A DNA stretch of 64,000 nt from Rhizobacter sp. (GTDB lineage: Bacteria > Pseudomonadota > Gammaproteobacteria > Burkholderiales > Burkholderiaceae_C), in assembly GCA_019635355.1 (NCBI GenBank), contig JAHBZQ010000001.1, positions 1-64,000 of the forward strand. The letters are read 5' to 3'. The notes under the pieces are model-generated. The model made no database searches and was not told the DNA's origin. It was given only the letters and a program-made list of their open reading frames with translations. Position 1 is the stretch's first letter, and each line of letters begins with the position of its first letter. Below are positions 26,467 through 34,744 of this stretch, one piece after another. The position numbers were made by a program, and so were the translations under genes.

Positions 26467-27137
26467 CGCGCAACCTGTGCCTGTTCGACCTCGACGACAC
26501 CCTGATCCCGCTCGACTCCGACCACGCCTGGGGCCGCTTCATGATCCGGCAGGGCTGGGTCGATGCCGACGAATTCGACAAGCAGAACGACGTCTTCTTC
26601 GCCCACTACAAGGCCGGCACGCTCGACATCCACGCCTACATCGCCTTTGCCACTGCCCCCTGGCGCGAGCGCCCGGCGAGCGAGCGGCAGGCCGCGCAAG
26701 ACCGCTTCATGCAGGAAGTGATCGCGCCCCAGATGCGGCCCGCCGCCCGAGACTTGGTGTTGCACCACCAGCAGCAGGGCGACCTGGTGGCCATCGTCAC
26801 CGCCACCAATGAGTTCGTGACGGCCCCCATTGCCCGCGCGTTCGGCGTGCCCCACCTGCTTGCCGTCGAGCTCGAAAAAGACCCCGGGGGTAACATCACC
26901 GGCCGCATCGCCGGGGTGCCCTCGTTCCGCGAAGGCAAGACGGTGCGCACGCACGAGTGGCTCGCGGGTCTGGGCCACAAGCTGCAGGACTTCGAGCGCA
27001 TCAGCGTCTACAGCGATTCCGCCAACGACCTGCCGCTGCTCGAATTGGCGACCGACCCCGTGGCCACCAACCCTTCCGCCCCGCTCGAAGCCATCGCCCG
27101 CGAGCGGGGTTGGCGCATTCTTCGGCTGTTCGATTGA
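26463..27137 (+). CDS. HAD-IB family phosphatase
   Basis: 224 residues with the HAD motifs: FDLDDT (nucleophile D8, acid D10), VTATN in motif II, and YSDSANDLPLL in motif IV. The size and cap pattern match the HAD-IB group, which includes phosphoserine phosphatase-like and histidinol-phosphatase-like enzymes. The substrate is not certain. Its start overlaps the hda stop, and pcnB follows 7 nt later; this trio is conserved in Burkholderiales. Confidence 0.9.
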   Translation: MTRNLCLFDLDDTLIPLDSDHAWGRFMIRQGWVDADEFDKQNDVFFAHYKAGTLDIHAYIAFATAPWRERPASERQAAQDRFMQEVIAPQMRPAARDLVLHHQQQGDLVAIVTATNEFVTAPIARAFGVPHLLAVELEKDPGGNITGRIAGVPSFREGKTVRTHEWLAGLGHKLQDFERISVYSDSANDLPLLELATDPVATNPSAPLEAIARERGWRILRLFD

Positions 27138-27144
27138 CGGACTG

Positions 27145-28692
27145 ATGATCAAGAAGTTCATAGACAAACTGCTGGGCAAGACCAGCGCCAAGCCGGCCAT
27201 CCCCAAGGGCAAGCGGGTCGAAGTGCCGCTGGCCGAGCACAACATCGACCTCAAGCTCGTCGACGACAACGCCATCCGCGTCGTCAAGACCCTGGCCGAC
27301 GCCGGCTACGAGGCCTACATCGTGGGCGGCGCGGTGCGCGACCTGCTGCTGGGCCTGCGGCCCAAAGACTTCGACGTGGCCACCAACGCCACGCCGGAGC
27401 AGGTGAAGAGCCTGTTCCGCCGCGCCTTCATCATCGGCCGGCGCTTTCGCATCGTTCACGTGGTGTTCGGGCGTGGGCGTGAGCATGAGGTGATCGAGGT
27501 GTCGACCTTCCGGGCGGTGCTCGACGCCTCGGCCTCGGAGCAGGTGGCCGGCAACGAGAAAACCTCCAAGGCCGAGCTGGCCGACAAGCACCATGCGGTC
27601 GACGCCAGCGGCCGCGTGCTGCGCGACAACGTCTGGGGCCCGCAGATCGAAGACGCCGCGCGGCGCGACTTCACCGTCAACGCGATGTACTACGACCCGC
27701 AGAAGCAGATCGTGGTCGACTACCACGGCGGCATCAAGGACGCGAAGAAGAAGGTCCTGCGCATGATCGGCGACCCGGTCACGCGCTACCGCGAAGACCC
27801 GGTGCGCATCGTGCGCGTGGTGCGCTTCGCCGCCAAGCTCGGCTTCACGATCGACCCGAAGACGCGCGCGCCGATCCGCGAGCTGGCCGGCCTTCTCGAC
27901 GACGTGCCCGCCTCGCGCACCTTCGACGAGATGATCAAGCTCCTGCAGACGGGCCATGCGCTGGCGAGCATCGAAGAGCTGCGCAAGCAAGGCCTGGTGG
28001 GCGAGCGCACCGGCGTGTTCCCCATCCTCGACGTGGTGCTGGCCGATGCCAACAAGCACCCCGAGCGGCAAAAGTTCGTGGAGCTGGCCCTGTCGGACAC
28101 CGACCGGCGTGTCAACGAAGGCAAGCCGGTGGCGCCGAGCTTCATGCTCGCCTGCATGCTCTGGCACGACGTGCTCGACCGCTGGGAGAAATTGAAGAAG
28201 AAGGGCGAGCCGCCGTTCCCGGCGCTTCAGCAGTCGGTCGACGCGGTGTTCGATGCGCGCATCGGCGACATCTCCGGCCGCGGCAAGCTGGCCGCCGACA
28301 TGCGCGAGATCTGGCTCATGCAGCCACGTTTCGAGCGGCGCACCGGCAACGGCCCGTTTGCGCTGGTGGAGCAGCCGCGCTTCCGCGCCGGCTTCGACTT
28401 CCTGCGCCTGCGGGCTGACGCGGGTGAGGGCGACCCCGAGCTGGCCCGCTGGTGGGAGGAGTTCTCGCTGGCCGACGAAGAGAAGCGTGCCCGGCTCGTG
28501 GAGCAGGTGCGTGGCCCGGGTGGCTCGCGCCGGCGTGCACCGGCGGCCGCCGCAGCGCCGGCCGCCACCGAAGGCGAGGGTGACAGCAGCTACCCCGAGG
28601 GCAGCAGCGATGCGCCCCGCAAGCGCCGCCGCCGTCGCCGCAAGCCTGCGGGCGGTGGCGCGGGCGATGCCGCCCCGCCGTCCAACAGCTGA
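27145..28692 (+). CDS. pcnB: poly(A) polymerase I
   Basis: 515 residues from the ATG at 27145. It is a class II nucleotidyltransferase: GGAVRDLLLGLRPKDFDVATNA with catalytic D75 and D77, and RRFRIVHVVFGR just after. It adds poly(A) tails that mark RNA for decay. After about residue 450 the protein has an Ala/Arg-rich tail with a run of Arg/Lys (RKRRRRRRK) that may bind RNA. The stop lies 11 nt before the folK start. Confidence 0.95.
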   Translation: MIKKFIDKLLGKTSAKPAIPKGKRVEVPLAEHNIDLKLVDDNAIRVVKTLADAGYEAYIVGGAVRDLLLGLRPKDFDVATNATPEQVKSLFRRAFIIGRRFRIVHVVFGRGREHEVIEVSTFRAVLDASASEQVAGNEKTSKAELADKHHAVDASGRVLRDNVWGPQIEDAARRDFTVNAMYYDPQKQIVVDYHGGIKDAKKKVLRMIGDPVTRYREDPVRIVRVVRFAAKLGFTIDPKTRAPIRELAGLLDDVPASRTFDEMIKLLQTGHALASIEELRKQGLVGERTGVFPILDVVLADANKHPERQKFVELALSDTDRRVNEGKPVAPSFMLACMLWHDVLDRWEKLKKKGEPPFPALQQSVDAVFDARIGDISGRGKLAADMREIWLMQPRFERRTGNGPFALVEQPRFRAGFDFLRLRADAGEGDPELARWWEEFSLADEEKRARLVEQVRGPGGSRRRAPAAAAAPAATEGEGDSSYPEGSSDAPRKRRRRRRKPAGGGAGDAAPPSNS

Positions 28693-28703
28693 CACGCAAC
28701 CAC

Positions 28704-29195
28704 GTGGTGCCGTTGCTGGCCTACATCGGCCTGGGGGCCAACCTGGGCGACCCAGCCGAGACCGTGCGCACGGCCATCGAGGCGCTCGGCCGCATGCCGG
28801 CGAGCCGGGTCGAAACTGTCTCGTCGCTCTATCGCAGCGCGCCCGTTCATGCCGACGGGCCTGAGTTCATCAACGCCGTGGCCGCGCTGCACACCACGCT
28901 GACGGCGTATGAATTGCTCGCCCAACTGCAGGCCATCGAGGCTGAGTTCGGCCGCGAGCGGCCGTATGTCAATGCCCCCCGCACGCTCGATCTCGACCTG
29001 CTGCTGTATGGCGACCGCGAGATCGCGTCTGACGACCTCACCGTGCCGCACCCTCGCATGCACGAACGCGCCTTCGTGCTGCAGCCCCTGGCCGAACTGG
29101 CCGGCGATGGCCTCGTGATCCCCGGCCGCGGGCCGATCGCGACGTTCTTGCCAGCCGTCGCCACGCAAGCCATCACCCGACTGGAGACCGCATGA
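28704..29195 (+). CDS. folK: 2-amino-4-hydroxy-6-hydroxymethyldihydropteridine pyrophosphokinase
   Basis: 163 residues from a GTG start. The N-terminal YIGLGANLGDP and the signature RPYVNAPRTLDLDLLLYGD identify HPPK, the enzyme that pyrophosphorylates the pterin in folate synthesis. It follows pcnB closely and its stop overlaps the start of the serine hydrolase gene (ATGA), a coupling I would not expect from function. Confidence 0.95.
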   Translation: MVPLLAYIGLGANLGDPAETVRTAIEALGRMPASRVETVSSLYRSAPVHADGPEFINAVAALHTTLTAYELLAQLQAIEAEFGRERPYVNAPRTLDLDLLLYGDREIASDDLTVPHPRMHERAFVLQPLAELAGDGLVIPGRGPIATFLPAVATQAITRLETA

Positions 29196-30391
29196 ACATG
29201 ACCCGCACACGCCTGCCCGAGCGTGCGTCGCCGCTGGAAGCCGGCTTCCGGCCGGAAGGGCTGGCCCGGCTGACGGCCGCATTCCAGGATCAGATCGACC
29301 GCCAGCGCCTTCCGGGCGTCGTCGCGATGGTGGTGCGTGGCGGCAAGCTGGCGTACTTCGAGGCCCTGGGCCGGCGCGACCCGGCGCTGCCCGAGCCGAT
29401 GCAGCGCGACAGCATCTTCCGCATCTACTCGATGACCAAGCCCATCGTGTCGGTGGCGGTGATGATGCTGTTCGAGGAAGGGCGTCTCTTCCTGCACGAT
29501 CCGGTGGCGAAGTACCTGCCGGAATTCAAGGACGTGGCGGTCGGCGTGGTGCGCGCCGACGGCCAGATCGACAGCGTGCCTGCCGAGCGCGCGATGACGG
29601 TGCAGGACCTGCTGCGCCACACCTCGGGCCTCACTTACGAGATCCTGGCCGAAGCGCCCATCCGCAAGCTCTACGCCCGCGCCAAGATCTACCGCCGCGA
29701 CTGGACCAATGCCGATTTCAGCCAGGCCCTGGCCAAGCTGCCGCTCATGTACCAGCCGGGCACCGTGTGGGACTACAGCCGCGCGACCGACGTGCTCGGC
29801 CGCCTGGTGGAAGTGGTCTCGGGCCAGCCGCTGCGAGACTTCTTCACCAGCCGCATCTTCGAGCCGCTGCGCATGATCGACACCGGGTTCCACGTGCCGG
29901 CGATGTCGCAAGGCCGGCTGGCCGAGCCGTTCGCGAACGACCCCGACACGGGCGCCGAGGTGCGCGTGCTCGACGTGCGCGACCCTGTCGCCCTGGACAT
30001 GGGCGGTGGAGGCCTCGTGTCGACCGCCACCGACTACGCGCGCTTCACGCAGATGCTGCTCAACAAAGGCGTGCTCGACGGCCAGCGCCTGCTCAGCCGC
30101 AAGACCATCGAGCTGATGACGAGCGACCACCTGGGCACGATCCCGAGCGTCAACGACCTGCTGCCGCCGGGGCACGGTTTTGGCCTGGGTTTTGCTGTGC
30201 GCCTGCAGGCGGGCATCACGCCGGTGGCGGGCTCGGCGGGGGCGTATTTTTGGGGCGGCATGGCCGGCACCACCTTCTGGGTCGACCCGGCGGAAGACAT
30301 GCACGCGGTGCTGATGGTGCAGGCGCCGGGGCAGCGCGACGAGGTGCGGGCCTTGTTCCGCAACCTGGTCTACGGTGCGATCGGCGATTGA
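29192..30391 (+). CDS. serine hydrolase, class C beta-lactamase fold
   Basis: 399 residues. The active-site Ser is S80 in SMTK, with K83; YSR at 195-197 takes the place of YxN, and HGFGLGF near residue 330 lies where the third motif is expected. No signal peptide is visible, so it should be cytosolic. This suggests an esterase or amidase rather than a drug-resistance beta-lactamase. It is translationally coupled to folK but unlikely to share its pathway. Confidence 0.9.
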   Translation: MNMTRTRLPERASPLEAGFRPEGLARLTAAFQDQIDRQRLPGVVAMVVRGGKLAYFEALGRRDPALPEPMQRDSIFRIYSMTKPIVSVAVMMLFEEGRLFLHDPVAKYLPEFKDVAVGVVRADGQIDSVPAERAMTVQDLLRHTSGLTYEILAEAPIRKLYARAKIYRRDWTNADFSQALAKLPLMYQPGTVWDYSRATDVLGRLVEVVSGQPLRDFFTSRIFEPLRMIDTGFHVPAMSQGRLAEPFANDPDTGAEVRVLDVRDPVALDMGGGGLVSTATDYARFTQMLLNKGVLDGQRLLSRKTIELMTSDHLGTIPSVNDLLPPGHGFGLGFAVRLQAGITPVAGSAGAYFWGGMAGTTFWVDPAEDMHAVLMVQAPGQRDEVRALFRNLVYGAIGD

Positions 30392-30418
30392 GATTCAGAT
30401 GAAAGAAGGCAGCTCGAC

Positions 30419-30772
30419 ATGACCGGCATCTCGATTCCGTTGCAGACCGTGGCGCTGCTCGTGGCCTCGAACGTCTTCATGACGTTCGCGTGGTACGGCC
30501 ATTTGAAGAGTCTGTCGGCCAGCCCCTGGTACATCGCGGCGCTCATCAGCTGGGGCATCGCGCTCTTCGAATACCTGCTGCAGGTGCCGGCCAACCGCAT
30601 CGGGTACAGCGGCGGTTTCACGCTCGCGCAGCTCAAGATCACGCAGGAGGTGATCACGCTGGCGGTCTTCGTGCCGTTTGCGATGGTCTACATGAAGGAG
30701 CCGTTCAAGCTCGACTACCTTTGGGCCGGCCTGTGCCTCATCGGCGCGGTCTATTTCATCTTCCGCAACTGA
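30419..30772 (+). CDS. DMT family / DUF486 membrane protein
   Basis: 117 residues with four transmembrane segments. The pattern SNVFMTFAWYGHLK, ISWGIALFEYLLQVPANRIGY and FTLAQLKITQEVITL is typical of DUF486, a small relative of the drug/metabolite transporter group. The function is unknown. The stop codon shares one base with the next gene (TGATG), so they are coupled. Confidence 0.9.
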   Translation: MTGISIPLQTVALLVASNVFMTFAWYGHLKSLSASPWYIAALISWGIALFEYLLQVPANRIGYSGGFTLAQLKITQEVITLAVFVPFAMVYMKEPFKLDYLWAGLCLIGAVYFIFRN

Positions 30773-31434
30773 TGTCGGCGCAGGGCCTCGAACGCTTCCG
30801 CCACATCGCCATCGAAGGCCCGATCGGCGCGGGCAAGAGTTCGCTCGCACGCCGCCTCGCCGCGCATCTGGGCGCCGAGCTGATGCTCGAGCGAGCCGAC
30901 GAGAACCCGTACCTCGAACGCTTCTACGCCGACGTGCCCGGCTATGCGTTCCAGACGCAGGTGTTCTTCCTCTTCCAGCGCATGCGCCAGGTGCGCGAAC
31001 TGGCCCAGCCCGGCCTGCTTGCGCCGGCGGTCGTCAGCGACTTCATGCTCGCCAAGGATTCGCTCTTCGCCCGCATGAACCTGAGCGACGAGGAGTACCG
31101 CCTCTACCAGCAGATGTACGCCCAGGTCTCGGCGCAGTTGCCGCAGCCCGATCTCGTCATCTGGCTGCAGGCCTCGCCGCCCACGCTCATCCAGCGCATC
31201 AAGCAGCGTGGCATCGCCATGGAGCAGCGCATCGCGGCCGACTACCTGCAGAAGCTCTGCGATGCGTATGCCGATTACTTCCAGAGCTTCGACGGGGCGC
31301 CGCTGATGGTGGTGAACAGCGAGAACTTCAACCCGGTGGAGCGCGAAGCCGATTTCCACGCGCTCGTCAACGCCCTGGCCGAATTCCAGGGCCCGCGGTC
31401 GATGTTCGACTTGCGTCCGCTCGGGCCGGGCTGA
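30772..31434 (+). CDS. deoxynucleoside kinase family protein
   Basis: 220 residues. The P-loop is at about 15-24 (GPIGAGKSS), followed by LERADENPYLERFY, the DFMLAKDSLFARMNL segment and an Arg-rich lid (RIKQRGIAMEQRI), all as in the deoxyadenosine/deoxyguanosine kinase family. It would phosphorylate deoxynucleosides for dNTP salvage; which base is preferred cannot be read. In Burkholderiales this gene usually sits next to folK, and here two unrelated genes lie between them. Confidence 0.9.
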   Translation: MSAQGLERFRHIAIEGPIGAGKSSLARRLAAHLGAELMLERADENPYLERFYADVPGYAFQTQVFFLFQRMRQVRELAQPGLLAPAVVSDFMLAKDSLFARMNLSDEEYRLYQQMYAQVSAQLPQPDLVIWLQASPPTLIQRIKQRGIAMEQRIAADYLQKLCDAYADYFQSFDGAPLMVVNSENFNPVEREADFHALVNALAEFQGPRSMFDLRPLGPG

Positions 31435-31444
31435 ACCCGGGCGC

Positions 31445-31485
31445 TACACTCTGCGCCTTGTCGTTGTGACCGTTCTGTGACAGAG
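31445..31485 (+). promoter_or_regulatory. promoter and Pho-box-like direct repeat before the DUF47-pit operon
   Basis: TACACT (31445-31450) is a likely -10 box. Downstream, TTGTGAC (31464-31470) and CTGTGAC (31475-31481) repeat with an 11-bp period and a 4-bp spacer, the layout of a PhoB binding site (CTGTCAY-N4-CTGTCAY). A site just after the start of transcription would repress rather than activate. In Sinorhizobium meliloti PhoB represses the homologous orfA-pit operon when phosphate is scarce. The link is inferred. Confidence 0.55.
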
Positions 31486-31529
31486 CCGCATCAAGCGGCC
31501 TGATGAGCCCCCCTCCCTGGAGAACCACC

Positions 31530-32177
31530 ATGTTGTTTGGCAAGCTGCTGCCACGCGAAGGCAATTTTTTCGAGCTTTTCAACCAGCATGCGAATTTCAT
31601 CGTCGAAGGTGCGCGCGCCTTCATCGCGATGATCGAGAACTACAACAACCTCGACCAGCGTGAGAAGTACGCCAACCTGGTGGTGTCGGCCGAGCGCTCC
31701 GCCGACAAGGTGACGGCCGAGGTCAACCGCCTGCTGCACAAGACCTTCATCACCCCCATCGACCGCGAGCAGATCCACAGCCTGATCAACGCGATGGACG
31801 ACATCGTCGACCTGCTGCAGGACGCGACCGAGACCATGCAGCTCTACGACGTGAAGGCGATGACCGAAGAGGTGCTGCGCCTGGGCGACCTGAGCGCCAA
31901 GTGCTGCGAGCGTGTGCAGCATGCCGTCTCGCTGCTGCCCAAGCTCAGCCAGAGCGACGCCGCCGAGGCGGCGATCAAGACCTGCGAAGAGATCGACAAG
32001 CTCGAGTCGGACGCCGACCGGGTGATGCGCTCGGCAATGTCGAAGCTCTTCCGCGAAGAGACCGACGTGCGAGAGCTGATCAAGCTGAAGGCGATCTACG
32101 AGCAGCTCGAGTCCATCTCCGATCGCTGCGAAGACGTGGCCAATCTCATCGAGGGCGTCGTCCTCGAAAATTCCTGA
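31530..32177 (+). CDS. DUF47/PhoU-like protein, Pit accessory
   Basis: 215 residues from the ATG at 31530 (ribosome site TGGAGA upstream); the frame from 31503 adds unconserved residues. It is an all-helical DUF47 protein related to PhoU, with Asp/Glu-rich repeats such as NAMDDIVDLLQDATE and LESISDRCEDVANLIEGVVLE. DUF47 proteins are encoded before Pit transporters and probably modulate phosphate uptake. The pit gene follows after 18 nt. Confidence 0.93.
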   Translation: MLFGKLLPREGNFFELFNQHANFIVEGARAFIAMIENYNNLDQREKYANLVVSAERSADKVTAEVNRLLHKTFITPIDREQIHSLINAMDDIVDLLQDATETMQLYDVKAMTEEVLRLGDLSAKCCERVQHAVSLLPKLSQSDAAEAAIKTCEEIDKLESDADRVMRSAMSKLFREETDVRELIKLKAIYEQLESISDRCEDVANLIEGVVLENS

Positions 32178-32195
32178 TCCCACCCGGAGCTGCGG

Positions 32196-33209
32196 ATGCA
32201 AACGATCCAGGTGGCGTTCTGGGTGGTGGCGATGCTGGTCGTGCTGGCCCTGCTGTTCGACTTCATGAACGGCTTCCACGACGCGGCGAACTCGATTGCG
32301 ACGGTGGTGTCGACCGGCGTGCTGAAGCCTCAGCAGGCGGTGCTGTTCGCGGCGTTCTTCAACGTGCTCGCGATCATGGTGTTCCACCTCAACGTGGCGG
32401 CCACGGTGGGCAAGGGCATCGTCGATGCGGGGGTGGTCGACCACCATGTGGTGTTCGGCGCGCTGATCGGGGCGATCACCTGGAACGTGATCACCTGGTG
32501 GTATGGCATCCCGTCGAGCTCCTCGCATGCGCTGATCGGCGGCATCTGCGGCGCGGTGATCGGCAAGGCCGGCATTGGCGCGCTGATCGGGTCGGGCGTG
32601 TTCAAGGTGGTGGCGTTCATCTTCGTGTCGCCGCTGCTGGGCTTCATCCTCGGCTCGCTGCTGATGGTGGTGGTGGCCTGGGTCTGCCGGCGCAGCTCGC
32701 CGCTTCGGGTCGACAACTGGTTCCGAAGGCTGCAGCTGGTGTCGGCCGGGCTGTACAGCCTGGGCCACGGCGGCAACGACGCGCAGAAGACCATCGGCAT
32801 CATCTGGATGCTGCTCATCGCAACGGGCTACTCGGCCGTGGGCGACAAGCTGCCGCCGACCTGGACGATCTGGGCCTGCTACCTGGCCATTGGCCTGGGC
32901 ACGATGTTCGGCGGCTGGCGCATCGTGAAGACCATGGGCCAGAAGATCACCAAGCTCAAGCCGGTGGGCGGCTTCTGTGCCGAAACGGGCGGGGCGCTGA
33001 CGCTCTTCCTGGCCACGGCGATGGGTGTGCCGGTGTCGACCACCCACACCATCACCGGCGCCATCGTCGGCGTGGGCTCGGTGCGCAGCGCCTCGTCGGT
33101 GCGCTGGGGGGTGGCCGGCAACATCGTCTGGGCCTGGATCTTCACCATCCCGGCCTCGGCCTTCGTGGCCGGGATCTTCTACTGGATCAGCCTCTCGCTG
33201 TTCGCGTGA
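32196..33209 (+). CDS. pit: PiT family inorganic phosphate transporter
   Basis: 337 residues with about ten transmembrane segments and the duplicated PiT signature: FMNGFHDAANSIATVVSTGVL at the N-terminus and SLGHGGNDAQKTIG in the second half. It is a low-affinity phosphate (metal-phosphate) symporter. It is co-transcribed with the DUF47 gene and converges on the TM2 gene. Confidence 0.95.
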   Translation: MQTIQVAFWVVAMLVVLALLFDFMNGFHDAANSIATVVSTGVLKPQQAVLFAAFFNVLAIMVFHLNVAATVGKGIVDAGVVDHHVVFGALIGAITWNVITWWYGIPSSSSHALIGGICGAVIGKAGIGALIGSGVFKVVAFIFVSPLLGFILGSLLMVVVAWVCRRSSPLRVDNWFRRLQLVSAGLYSLGHGGNDAQKTIGIIWMLLIATGYSAVGDKLPPTWTIWACYLAIGLGTMFGGWRIVKTMGQKITKLKPVGGFCAETGGALTLFLATAMGVPVSTTHTITGAIVGVGSVRSASSVRWGVAGNIVWAWIFTIPASAFVAGIFYWISLSLFA

Positions 33210-33215
33210 AGGCTC

Positions 33216-33244
33216 GCCGCAAGGTCACTGGCTGATCTTGCGGC
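33216..33244. terminator. possible hairpin between pit and the TM2 gene
   Basis: An 8-bp perfect inverted repeat (GCCGCAAG / CTTGCGGC) with a 13-nt loop overlaps the end of the TM2 gene. There is only a broken pyrimidine run (CTTCTTCC) after it on the plus strand, so it is a weak terminator candidate. Confidence 0.35.
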
Positions 33245-33671
33245 CTTCTTCCACCTGGTACTCGAAGTAGCGCTGGCCGCCGTAGGCGATGGTGGCCATC
33301 AGCACGGTGGCGCCGACCCCGAGACACAACACCACGGCAAACACGACACCCCAGCCGGCTTCATGCTGGCGGCCGGCGTCGGCGTTGTAGCGCTCGTTCC
33401 AGCGTTCGTCGGGCATGAGGCCATAGACGATGCCGGCGAGCATCGCGCCTGCGAGGGCCAAGCCGAGCAGCGGCACCAGGGCCCATGACACATGGTCGTC
33501 CTGCCCGAGCGTGTAGGCGCGCAGCACGCCGTAGAGGCCGACGAGCGTGGGCAGCGGCCAGAGCCAACCCCAGGTATCGCGCGAGCCGTAGAGGTAGAAG
33601 CGGTGCAGGCCCAGGCCACCGCCGATCAGGGCCAGCCAGGCCGCCAAAGTCTTGGATTTGTAGGCGTTCAT
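33225..33671 (-). CDS. TM2 domain membrane protein
   Basis: 148 residues. The N-terminal 60 residues form a TM2 domain: two hydrophobic helices with LALIGGGLGLHRFYLYGSRD between them. Two more hydrophobic segments follow, at about 63-85 and 108-130. The family is small, membrane-bound and functionally unknown. It is divergent from rpsP. Confidence 0.85.
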   Translation of the reverse strand: MNAYKSKTLAAWLALIGGGLGLHRFYLYGSRDTWGWLWPLPTLVGLYGVLRAYTLGQDDHVSWALVPLLGLALAGAMLAGIVYGLMPDERWNERYNADAGRQHEAGWGVVFAVVLCLGVGATVLMATIAYGGQRYFEYQVEEGRKISQ

Positions 33672-33707
33672 GCGAGAGGCGGGCGTGCGCCAGGGAGCCT
33701 GTGAGTT

Positions 33708-33872
33708 TATAATGCGCGGTTTCGATGGCGGTGGGCCCTGGGGTCACCTCAAAGCCTGCGTATCTACGACATCGAACCATTTGGCAGGAGTCTCACTTCT
33801 GCTTTTTCGATCTGCCTGGCCCTGAGTGTCTCCTGTGGTGCGGTGGATGTTGTCAGGAATCGAGGAAACAAC
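33708..33872 (+). promoter_or_regulatory. rpsP promoter and structured leader with terminator-like hairpin
   Basis: A perfect TATAAT lies at 33708-33713, giving a leader of about 150 nt. Within it, GCAGGAGT (33784-33791) pairs with ACTTCTGC (33795-33802) over a 3-nt loop, one G-T pair included, and is followed at once by TTTTT (33803-33807). This is the form of an intrinsic terminator inside a ribosomal-protein operon leader, so attenuation control of the rpsP operon is plausible. Confidence 0.5.
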
Positions 33873-34124
33873 ATGGTCGTGATTCGACTCTCACGTGGTG
33901 GCGCCAAGAAGCGCCCGTTCTACAACATCGTCGTCGCTGATTCGCGCAACCGTCGTGACGGCCGCTTCATCGAGCGCGTCGGCTTCTACAACCCCGTCGC
34001 TTCCGGCGCCGAGCAGCCGCTGCGCGTGGCCTTCGACCGCGTCGACTACTGGACCGGCAACGGCGCCCAGCTGTCGCCCACGGTCGCTCGCCTGGTGGCT
34101 GACGCCAAGGCCAAAGCGGCCTGA
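33873..34124 (+). CDS. rpsP: 30S ribosomal protein S16
   Basis: 83 residues. The start MVVIRLSRGGAKKRPFYNIVVADSR is the classic S16 N-terminus, and GFYNP and the GAQLSPTVARL segment follow. GAGGAAACAAC just before the ATG is the ribosome site. S16 helps assemble the 30S subunit. It is first in the rpsP-rimM-trmD-rplS operon. Confidence 0.97.
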   Translation: MVVIRLSRGGAKKRPFYNIVVADSRNRRDGRFIERVGFYNPVASGAEQPLRVAFDRVDYWTGNGAQLSPTVARLVADAKAKAA

Positions 34125-34132
34125 CGACGGCT

Positions 34133-34732
34133 GTGGCTTCCTCCGCCCCGGCGGCCGGCACCCCAGCCGACGCCTGGCCTGAAGACGCGGTGGAGGTCGG
34201 TCGCATCGTCGACGCCTGGGGAGTAAAAGGCTGGATCAAGGTCCAGCCTTTTGCATCTGACCCCCAGGCTTTGTTCTCGACCAAGCGCTGGTACCTCCAG
34301 CCGCCTGAGGGGCCGGTCGTCAAGCGGCCCGTGGCTGCCAAACCGGCAGCACCGTTCCCCTCTCTCCTCAAGATCGTGCAGGCCAAGGACCACGGCGACG
34401 TGGTGGTGGCCCAGGTGCAGGAAGTCGAAGACCGCAGCGGGGCCGAGGCCCTGCGCGGAGGCCGGATCTTCGTCTCGCGTGCGAGTTTCCCGACCGCCGA
34501 TGCCGATGAGTACTACTGGGTCGACCTGATCGGCATGGCCGTGGTCAACCGCCAGGGCGAGGGCTTGGGCACCGTCGTCGGTTTGATCGACACCGGCCCG
34601 CACAGCGTGTTGCGCATCCAGCCAGAAGACCCCAAGGCGGAAGAACGGCTCGTGCCCTTCGTCTCGGCCTATGTGGATGACGTGAAGACGGCCGAGAAGC
34701 GCATCACCGTCGACTGGGGCCTCGACTATTGA
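34133..34732 (+). CDS. rimM: 16S rRNA processing protein RimM
   Basis: 199 residues from a GTG start 8 nt after rpsP. The N-terminal RimM domain shows EVGRIVDAWGVKGWIKVQPF, and the C-terminal PRC-barrel includes EYYWVDLIGMAVVN and LVPFVSAYV. RimM helps mature the 3' domain of 16S rRNA and binds S19. The operon context (rpsP before, trmD after) supports it. Confidence 0.96.
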   Translation: MASSAPAAGTPADAWPEDAVEVGRIVDAWGVKGWIKVQPFASDPQALFSTKRWYLQPPEGPVVKRPVAAKPAAPFPSLLKIVQAKDHGDVVVAQVQEVEDRSGAEALRGGRIFVSRASFPTADADEYYWVDLIGMAVVNRQGEGLGTVVGLIDTGPHSVLRIQPEDPKAEERLVPFVSAYVDDVKTAEKRITVDWGLDY

Positions 34733-34744
34733 GGTTCGGGAAGC

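Noticed and set aside
29192..30391. Drug-resistance beta-lactamase
   Set aside because: The fold and SxxK motif are present, but there is no signal peptide and the YxN motif is YSR, so an esterase or amidase is more likely.
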